A stretch of DNA of 64,000 nt from Toxorhynchites rutilus septentrionalis (Eukaryota; Arthropoda; Insecta; Diptera; Culicidae). The position numbers and the translations under genes were made by a program. The first letter of the stretch is position 1, and every line of letters starts with the position of its first letter. Below, piece after piece: positions 55,806-64,000 of the stretch. Under the pieces are notes generated by a model. It ran no database searches and had not been told where the DNA came from. It saw nothing but the letters and a program-made list of their open reading frames with translations. The stretch is from assembly GCF_029784135.1 (NCBI RefSeq), contig NC_073745.1, positions 281,887,803 through 281,951,802 on the forward strand, read 5' to 3'.

Positions 55806-57117
55806 CTATTTCCTTTGACTCGCCACATTTCGATGCTATGCGCTCACCGTAAAGCTACAAATCATCCGATCGACTACGGCATTAAGGTGCTCTGTTTGCC
55901 ACGCCGAGCGCTGAAAGATTAAAAGACCTTGAGGGATGAGAGTGGAAGTATCTTATCGCATTTTCGGACACCTAATCTTTTGGAGGACTAATTTGCCAAT
56001 CAACGCCTGTGATAATGCTTACCGTTGATCAGTTTTCATTAGGTGTTTATTCAAGATGTTTTTATCGTCGCCGTATAGTCTGATTTGATAACCAAAATTT
56101 ATGTGAATGGTCATTACAGATTGCTTTGTATTTTATTGTGAATTTAATATACATGAAGTGACGAAGCTATTATCGTGATAGCGATACCGCAATGCACCGA
56201 AATCTTGCGAATAACAGTATTGCAATTTGAACTAAGCAAAAAAAAGTAACTTACCAAATCTTCATCGAAGGCTTCTCTACGGTAGCGCGTACTAAGCAGA
56301 TTGCACAAACAATCAGCTAGCTACGATTTCGATGCACCCCACTGATGAACGCGCTTAGCAAAGGCGTCACCATTAACGACATTCAAATGACTATTCCACA
56401 CAGTGGGAGAGAGCGTGGTGCGATTGCGCCTTCGCTTGAGAGAATTGTTTCCCGTTCGGGGGTCGTCTGCAATAACGCGAGGATAGAGTTCAACGTATTA
56501 TCGTGTTGTCGTATGTCAACCATATTGGTTCATTACCTCTTTTATATCAATGCTCATATGAACAATCTAGGGTGAATGGGGTGCACAAAGTAAATACATG
56601 AGACAGCACGGCATTGATAGGCGGAATGCTCATGAAAAATCGTCTTCTTTTCCTTCGATAGCACGACGTTCCAACGAGGAACTGCGCCTTCTCAAAGGAA
56701 TTTCACTTGTTTTCTCATCCAATATCCCGGTTGAAATGGCAATGTTCTTTGGAACTTTTTCTCGGCCTAAGGGGAATTTGCGCACAGACGGAACTAACCC
56801 CACTCGACTACGGAAGCCACAACTAGCACTCACTTCTTATCACAGCTTGTTTACTGCTGAAGTTTGTTTGATTGCATATTTAAGATTTCATCGCAAGAAT
56901 TTATCGCGGCTATGTGTCTTGATATGCGGCTCTGATTCGCTCAAGTGTGCCTCACTCGCTTTCGGAAGTGTGAATCCAAATCACAATAGTTTGAATTTCT
57001 AGACTTTCCGATAATGATCGTTGTCTAGAGATACGATATCAGTGAATTAAATCGTACCGGAAATCATTTAGAAACATCTGGATTAGTTGACATAGTCTTC
57101 CAAGGAACATCTCATGA
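55806..57117. other. Upstream of the M28 gene
   Basis: Expected to hold the missing first exon and promoter. 56255-56340 on the minus strand ends in a good donor (ttggtaagtt), but no frame from it continues into the peptidase. Open frames at 56598-57002 (+) and 56630-56833 (-) match nothing recognised. Confidence 0.4.
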
Positions 57118-58215
57118 TCTGCAGCCAGAGATGCCAACTTTCCTGATTTTTCAGGATTTCAAAGACTTTTTAGCATGCTTCCTGATATCCTGACGAACAC
57201 TCAATTTATCCTGATTTTTCTGAAATGATCCTGATTTTTCCTGATTTTACTTATCTTTTTTTTATCTCTAGAAAAGTGCTTGAAACCAGATTGTCTGACG
57301 AATTTATGAAACTACAACTAGATTAAGTTTGAGGAACAACATTGCTTTATTAAGGATAATGTGTATGTGGATGTATCCCCAGAGTTATTAGTGTAGGAAT
57401 ACGTTTCAGAGCGTAAAATGACCCAAGAGAAAATTTTTGTATCCACAGTCAATATAAAAAGATTATACATGTTACCATAGTCCCTTCATTTAAGTTGATT
57501 CTACTTTGAATCAGACTATTTTGAATGGGACTATGGTAAATATATTCATAACCGTACTAAATATCATAAAAATTTGGAAAAAATCAACAAGTCTTCCACT
57601 GCTGATATGCTTTCCTCATTTGTTGAGTAAAGATTCATTCCAAAGCATGGATGATAAATTCAGTGAAAGTTTGAATATTGATTTCTCTGCAATTGACTGT
57701 AGTGATGCTGTAGGTTTTTCAGAAACAAATATAAACGATCAAAAAGTCGGGCGAAACACTAGCATTTCCGCTTATGCGAGGATTTATACCATACTTCTTA
57801 AATCTTTTACATATCCGGTCTTCGCCTGAAGGAAGATATACTCTGTTTTTGGAATGGATTCTGTATTATGAGCTACTACCAAGCAACCTGTTTCTCACGT
57901 GTATGTTGCCGTTCTACGCATAGTTGTCCCATGTTACTTTTCGACAATTTTTACTTTTCTTCATAGTGTTTAGCTTTTAAGGTTCAACTGTCCCATGTTG
58001 ATATTCTGTCCCACCATGTATTTTTTTTTAAATCCATATCAAATAAATCGGTTGAAGTACAAGAACTTTATGTCACGCTTTCAGCAGGGTCAATGTACTT
58101 ATTTCCGGTTTGGAAGAACGAGTTAATTCTCAAACAAATAAAAAAAAAGTTTGACAGAATACGTGTACACCTTGTTAGCGAATGCCTAATAACAATGAGA
58201 TTTATATTCTGCAAA

Positions 58216-58385
58216 GGGGCTGTCCACATACCACTTGGACAACCTTAGGGCCCCACCCCCTCCCTCACTGTGGACAATCGTGAACATTTACGCGACCCCT
58301 AACCCCCCGGTTAGGGGTCGCGTAAATGTTCACGGTTGTCTACAGTGGGGGAGGAGGGGGTTTAGATAATATTCACGTGGACACG
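58216..58385. repeat. Harbinger MITE remnant with 39 bp-arm palindrome
   Basis: GGGGCTGTCCACATACCACT is the left end seen at 12740. Arms 58266-58304 and 58309-58347 are inverse complements with few mismatches around a 4 nt loop. The right terminal repeat is degraded. Confidence 0.8.
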
Positions 58386-60059
58386 ATAAATTTTCAAGCT
58401 GTATTTTCAAGAATTATTGAACTTTCCGCCCACTCTGTACTCTGTGTTTTTAAAAAACGGGTTGAGCTACTTGAGTGCATCAAACATCCGTATTTTTCAT
58501 ATGGCGGAATTTCTTCCCTGAAATGTGTTTTCTGAAAGTCATCCATATGAACTGAGAGCGATCGATTTATTTCCATTGGTAGAAGAGAACTCGAGATACT
58601 CGACAAAGAAATTAGAGGAACAGAGTGTTAAGTTGAAAATTTTAAGTGATTTTGAAATGCTGTAACTTCGAGGAAAACCAACATACATCATTCCAAATCT
58701 TCAACTTCAACATTTCAAAGCATCAAGTTTTGGAATATATTACGGACACATTGCCATCTTGGTGTATGTGAATGTAATGAATAAAAATAGTCGTCTGTAG
58801 TTTTGCAAATATTGCAAGTATTTCAATGTTAGCACAACATTTTGAGCCTAGTATATCCTCAAAACCCCTGTGAATATAATGATACTTTTAACCATTCTTT
58901 TTAGCCAATCAAAGGAAGTTTTGAGTAAATTATAGAAGCACTCCATCGCAAATTGTGCCAGAAGTACAAAATGCTATGCGTACTCTGGAAATAAACGAAT
59001 ATTAACTTTATTTTTCATGCGTTTGTGTTGAAAATTCAAGCTTCAAATTATGTATATCCTATATTCATGCGTTGATTTTTCATGTTATTCCGAAAAAATA
59101 CTTAAAAATTTCGACTTTAAACTCTGTACCTCTATTTTTTTTTTGTCGAATGTATTCAAAGCACGATTTTATTTTTGTATGTGCGGGTTTCGATTCAGCT
59201 TCCACTCCTTCGTTTCCTTTTATTGAGGTTTTGCGAAAATTAAGACAATCAACACATTCTTTGATGCATGGGCCATATCTCTGGAGATGTGTTCCTAGCA
59301 GCGATGCTCTTTTTTTAAACCACCGTTCATTAGCATTAGATGGGTTACATCAAAAACATTTGATTGAATGCATCTTCATTTGCGATTCACTTCATCAACG
59401 CAACTAGAACACGTATCGGTTTTTGCTTCGAAGAAATAATACACTGTGTCTGGTTGGATTGGAAAAAAAATTGTATTGCGAGTTTCTACTCTCCCAGATG
59501 TAATCCCCTATCTTACGGGCCCTGCGCGGAAAATGCCAACATATCAATTGGTAGTTGGCTTAAGAAACTGTTGGAGTACCTAAATCTCAGCTTTCAGTGG
59601 AGTGCCTACATGGCACCTGAACACTTCTGAGGTGAGTTTAAGGCCAGAATTATCCAATATGATGGGGATCGTATTCCTCCACTGCCCATGTTTGCATAGG
59701 AGACGTAATCACCAACACCATTAGTGTTGGGAAAACGCAATTTGTTTTGCTACCAAGCGTAACCATGCAAATTTCCAATTAAATAATCTGTCCAGTTGAA
59801 GGATATTATCGGCAAAATGAGGGCTTAGAAGATTTTGCGGATTAAAACATTTTTTTCCGTTTGGAAAAAGCTTGCGTGTATTTCTGCGGACTATCAATCG
59901 TTTCAATGAACATTTGTTCGCATATCTAGACGTAATCACCAGGATGCTCTGTTTGTAGCGTTAGTATTTACATTTGCGATAATAGTCAAAACGTCTCCGT
60001 CGGTAGTTTCCGTTGTTATCGAATAAAATGTTTGGAAAAATTTAGTGAAATGTCTGGAA

Positions 60060-60238
60060 GGAAGGAAGGAAGGTATTGTATTATAGAGACTTTAAACTTT
60101 TGCAGTTCATTCGTCTCTAGCCTTGAGAAAGGCCCTTTGAAAACTCTACTCTACTTTACTCCAGCGCTACCACTCGATCCCTCGCCGTCCAGCCCGTCCA
60201 GCAACGATGTTGTCCAGTCGGTGTCCACACAAAGAATG
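60060..60238 (-). mobile_element. Hairpin-tailed retroposon, 179 bp copy
   Basis: Flanked by ATGTCTGGAA (60050-60059 and 60239-60248). On the minus strand it starts cattctttgtgtggacac, runs through the hairpin AGAGAC...GTCTCT and ends with a CCTT tail. It lacks a segment of about 34 bp present in the copy at 27869-28073. Confidence 0.8.
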
Positions 60239-60482
60239 ATGTCTGGAAAAAGTTATGGGATATGATATATATAGCAGGTTTGTGTATTTTTGTAAAGGTA
60301 ATCTGCAATGTTGGTAATGTTAACAACATGATTTACCGACTTCATGATCAATCGCATAAAGATGGTGGAGTGACTTACCCCACCGGTATGAGTAAATGCT
60401 GAGTATGTGGAATAATTCGATGTCGTTTTATTTTTATTCTTCCTGATTTTTTTAAATTATAGTTGGCAACTCTGTCTGCAGC

Positions 60483-61241
60483 ACAGTTCTGCCAGTGCTT
60501 AATAACATATTAATTGGATGTTGATTGGATTGAACAAAAAGAAGTCACTCGAAGACGTGCAGAACAAAAGTTCGCTATGGGGGTTTCACATGGAAATATA
60601 ATTTTTTTAACTGTGAATTATTTTGTGTTCAGTTTGATTTGCCATTTCATCATGAATTTGCTGACAGCCAAACAATGCCTGCAAATACTGCAGACTTTTT
60701 ACGGAAATCACAGATCAACTCGAGAAACTTATCGCGGTCTTGGTTCTTTTTAAGTTCGATAGTTTTTGTATCACAATTGAGCTTAAGCTTGGGCAGGCTG
60801 TACACTCGATTGAACTGAACCAGCGAAAAACAACACACTGAAAGACGCTTGAGCGTAACAAACCATTCTCATTGTGCAAGTTTCGGTGATTCGAACTTTA
60901 AATAGTCAGTAACGACGCCGGCCACGTCCAAAAAACTCCGACCCTGTACGAAGGGTACCATGTACAAATCCCTCATTCCTCTATGAGGACGAAGGATGAA
61001 CGGTGTTCGAAGAGGAAACGCAAGCACTTTGTAGCAATAACACAATTATGTTCAAAGGGTATTACACGTTTATTCATGGATTGATTTTACGGAACTCTTT
61101 TCCTGTGTCGATCGCCGAATTTTTATTCTTTTTTTCCATAGTGTACTACCCCCTTAAGTCCGTAGTTGGTTCGTGAGTAACTGATATACATGAAAGTCTG
61201 TGAGCGTAAATTACGACGACGTGTGTTTATATAAAGGTTAC
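60483..61241. other. Intergenic stretch with a small RTE remnant
   Basis: 60922-61030 (+) encodes KKLRPCTKGTMYKSLI, matching the C-terminal reverse transcriptase end of the RTE copy at 17790-17830. Otherwise nothing is recognised. Confidence 0.5.
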
Positions 61242-61245
61242 TTAA

Positions 61246-62247
61246 GGTGAAGGTGGAAGCTACCCACAAATGGCTGCCACAATGGCGCTCATTTCTTTCA
61301 TCTCCCTCTCTCACCCCTCGCCCGAAAATCAATAATTTTGCGAAACAGTGTGAAGAAAATGATCGTTTCCGCACACTTCCCATCAAGTAACATAATCGAT
61401 TACTCACAAGATATTAAATTTTCATCTGCTGTCGCACTGTATAGTGAAAAACGTCGGAAAACTCGAGCTTGTGCTTTGAAAGTTCAATTTTCATTTTTCA
61501 ATTTTCGGCGACGGTTTTGTTTGTATTGGTGAAAGCATCGTTATTTTTTCGACACTGATGCCAGACAACATCATCGAAACAGCTATAAAACCCATTGAAT
61601 AAAATGTTATCCTGAGTCATAACGTTTCATGCCATGAAAATCAATAGAATAAAATTGTGTTGAAATCAATACAATTATTATTTTATCATTTAATGGGTCT
61701 ATAATGTTTTAGCAACTTTAACATTGGGTGAGAAAATTGTATTGCAGAGCTCGGAACACTGCCACGGCTGCCTATGCTTTCAAAAACAGTAAACGGAAAA
61801 GTATTACATTCAATCAAAATGCCTCGGCCAACGAAGAGAAGGGTTAAGGCTCTCCAACGTGAATATGTGAAGTCAATACGATCAACGAGGGAAATCATTA
61901 AGGAATTATCAACATCGAGTTACTATGCGGAAGAACTTGTTAATACCAAAAGAGCCCCAATTCACATGTGTTATAAATTTGCTCATGTTACGCTCGCGTA
62001 TAATCAGAATTTTACTTCATATGCAGATACACCTTCTGTATATATTTATATTTGCAATTGATCATCGGAACACATCGTTCATACATTTTACTTTAGTATT
62101 GAATTGTTATTTTTTCAAATGTATTCTAAGACTCGTGTCAGTGAAGCGCCACACAGTCTGATGAGTGAATTGATCTATTTACGTGTGCTTTGCTCTTCTC
62201 TCACAAACACGATTACCCCATTTTTACACGTAGCTTCCACCTTCACC
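61246..62247. mobile_element. TIR element at a TTAA site, about 1.0 kb
   Basis: GGTGAAGGTGGAAGCTAC at the left is exactly inverted at the right end. TTAA flanks both sides (61242-61245 and 62248-62251). TTAA targets suggest a piggyBac-type mover, but the terminal bases are not the usual CCC, so the class is open. Contains the open frame at 61819-62061. Confidence 0.8.
61819..62061 (+). CDS. Unrecognised small ORF in the TTAA element
   Basis: Opens MPRPTKRRVKALQREYVKSI and continues as a basic, charged, protein-like sequence up to about residue 52 (YYAEELVNTKRAPIHM). It then turns into less convincing sequence before a stop. Many transposon proteins start with a similar basic MPR..KR segment, so this may be the N-terminus of a truncated transposon protein. 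The function is unknown and the 3' half may be noncoding. Confidence 0.3.
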   Translation: MPRPTKRRVKALQREYVKSIRSTREIIKELSTSSYYAEELVNTKRAPIHMCYKFAHVTLAYNQNFTSYADTPSVYIYICN

Positions 62248-62320
62248 TTAACAGCGAAGTGCAGTCGATGTTTCCCTGGATCAGATTACCAATGAAGCGT
62301 GCCATCGCAATGCTGCGTCT

Positions 62321-62793
62321 AGTGATCCCCGATTTTTGAAATTAATCGTTCATCAGCTAATCGAATACTTTTCAGCAGTTTGTTATTCGATACGATTAAT
62401 CGCCCCAAATAATCGATTAATCGTTACACTAAGAGGAATAATTAGTTAGACTAATATTTCTCATTTGCTAGAGAGCCATCTGGAATCAAAAAAGTGTTCA
62501 TTCCGTCTGAAAATCAATTCTTATTTTTTACGCTCCCCTAACTCGTAAACGAAACGTTGATGGCGTTGAGCTTCGTTTACGAGTTTAGGTGAGCGTAAAA
62601 AATAATGATTGTTTTTCAGGATAAAACCGCGGCAGTCGTAGGTTTTTTTCTCTCTGGGTTTGGATCGATTAATCGACGTAAATTATTCGTTCGTTTCGAT
62701 TATTGGTTGCGCAATATTCGTTCGACTAATAATCGATTTCTCTAGGAAGTATTCGATTAATCGATTAATCGAACGATTATCGGGGATCACTAG
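62321..62793. mobile_element. hAT-like foldback MITE
   Basis: AGTGATCCCCGAT and ATCGGGGATCACT ends; flanks CTGCGTCT (62313-62320) and TTGCGTCT (62794-62801) form an 8 bp duplicate with one mismatch. Repeated 'attaatcg' phrases lie just inside both ends. The centre has a hairpin with arms of about 33 nt (62521-62553 and 62572-62605). Confidence 0.7.
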
Positions 62794-62962
62794 TTGCGTC
62801 TCGCCTCCATTAGTTGCAGATGTATAAGCATACAACAGCTTTGAAACAATTCATCCAACGCGTTTATCACAACATCGTACCAGTGCTTTTCGGTAGATTC
62901 CAAGGGAAACTGTTCACAATCCGGGAGATTCTGGAACACTCGTTGCAATTACGGTCCACATC

Positions 62963-63830
62963 AGTAGGGGAAGTGGGGGCATAGTGGTCACCCTAAGGAA
63001 TATGCCCATTACCAGCGCTTCAATCCCCGTTTCTCGAAGAATATTATAGTTCAACTCATTGTTGTTCGAGATAGCAAACGGCATTTAATATAAAAATTCT
63101 AAATAGTACACTTTCCATCATTATAAAAAAAAAGGTGAACAATCGAACTTTTTTTTGCTTGGAGGTAAAGTGGTCACTCGCACATATCAAGCTAAATGGG
63201 ATAGATTTATGCGTTTTTTCGTCCAAATTTGTTCAAATCATATTTTTCATAGTAAGAAAAAAGTTTAGTCCATTCACCTAGAGTCTCAATTTAAATTTTC
63301 TCATGCATATTAAAACGTAGTAAAAACACATAACGTTTTGCATAATGAGACTTAGTCTAGTTGGAGTGGCATATTTATCCAGGGTCCAAGCCACAAAAGG
63401 ATCCTCTTCAATAGCAGAATGTGATGCGGTATATCAGCTTTAGTGAACAGAACATCGCCGTTATTCACCTATGACCACTTTGCCCCCAAGCATCAGAGTA
63501 ATTTCTATGCTAATTAATCACTGAGATTACACAAAATATGTGTTCACCTCTTCTAGAGCATATAAACAGTCGTCCAAACTGATGATTTGTCCAATATATC
63601 AGATACCATGCGCACAAAACTCCGGCCTAATAGCTATCGAGAGAGCAATTTCTGTTTTTATTTATATTTTGACATGCGACAGCTCTACTGAAGTACAGGT
63701 TGGCTCAAAACACATTAAATTCTTCAAACATAAGGTGACTATCAATACGGCATCTATAGTCAATAGCTATACTACCAAACAAGCAGGTGACCACTTTGCC
63801 CCCCATGACCATTTTGCTCCCACTACTCCT
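62963..63830. mobile_element. TIR element with GTGGTCACC ends
   Basis: AGTAGGGGAAGTGGGGGCAT ... GTGGTCACC on the left is mirrored by GGTGACCACTTTGCCCCC ... CCCACTACTCCT on the right, with one arm longer. The motif 'accactttgccccc' recurs at 63470. There is no transposase. The rest to 64000 is unassigned. Confidence 0.6.
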
Positions 63831-64000
63831 AATATGTACTACTATTACAAAGGATAATTCAGAGGAACAAATTTATTAACCCTTTCTCCAAAAATACTTT
63901 GACGGCCTTATCAGATGATTTTCAGCAGCCATGACGAAAACAGTTGAGTAATTATACTCGATACTTTATTCGTACTGACTACTTCGCCGTAGAGCGAAAG

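Larger units (their letters stand above)
57126..60474. mobile_element. hAT-type DNA transposon, 3.35 kb
   Basis: Ends CAGAGATGCCAAC and GTTGGCAACTCTG with an exact 8 bp duplication TCTGCAGC (57118-57125 and 60475-60482), diagnostic of hAT. Inside are a truncated Harbinger MITE with a giant hairpin (58216-58385), a hairpin-tailed retroposon (60060-60238), and open frames at 57506-57829, 59072-59407 and 59364-59630 (+). None of these shows a hAT transposase motif I recognise, so the element may be non-autonomous or badly decayed. Confidence 0.85.

Overview
The window is nuclear DNA of a dipteran insect, most likely a culicine mosquito of the Aedes type (inference). The protein-coding exons read as insect orthologues. 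True introns in the compact genes are 51-61 nt. The rest is transposon sequence, much of it nested, including an ITmD37E element, a lineage first described in mosquitoes. No bacterial features are present.

Layout of genes. (1) 756-2378 (+) is the 3' part of a cytosolic-type 5'-nucleotidase/metallophosphatase gene whose first exons lie upstream of the window. (2) 15727-37645 (+) is a complete WDR48 (UAF1) gene: 8 coding exons, 707 codons, with a 4.8 kb first intron and a 14.6 kb last intron filled with transposons. (3) 44129-44398 (-) is a tiny two-exon gene for a predicted 70-residue secreted protein. (4) 53025 to about 55740 (-) is an M28-family membrane metallopeptidase (ERMP1/Fxna-like) in four visible exons; its 5' end is unresolved.

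Layout of mobile DNA. 3815-12724 is a nest: a TIR element holds a 5.06 kb BEL/Pao retrotransposon (440 bp LTRs, 5 bp target duplication) and a pogo-like element, and the latter holds a histone-H2A-derived repeat. Further along are a Harbinger MITE (12740-14462), RTE and I-clade non-LTR elements (16.4-17.9, 25.0-26.3, 45.8-48.8 kb), four microsatellite-ended interspersed repeats, pogo MITEs, an ITmD37E transposon (32.7-35.7 kb), a Tc1-like element (40.6-42.1 kb), a mariner with perfect 30 bp ends (49.6-50.9 kb), a 3.35 kb hAT element (57.1-60.5 kb), a TTAA element and several smaller TIR elements.

Two repeat systems stand out. One is a 1.6-2.1 kb unit present three times (9.9, 27.4 and 33.9 kb). 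It carries broken H2A coding blocks, a histone-like promoter and histone-type 3' stem-loops. The other is a family of very short retroposed insertions (about 56-60 bp). They begin at the base of the same covarying double-stem hairpin, end in different simple-repeat tails and are flanked by 11-12 bp target duplications; longer relatives at 27.9 and 60.1 kb extend further 5'. Exon joins were worked out by eye from reading frame and splice signals; identity calls rest on motif recognition, not database searches.
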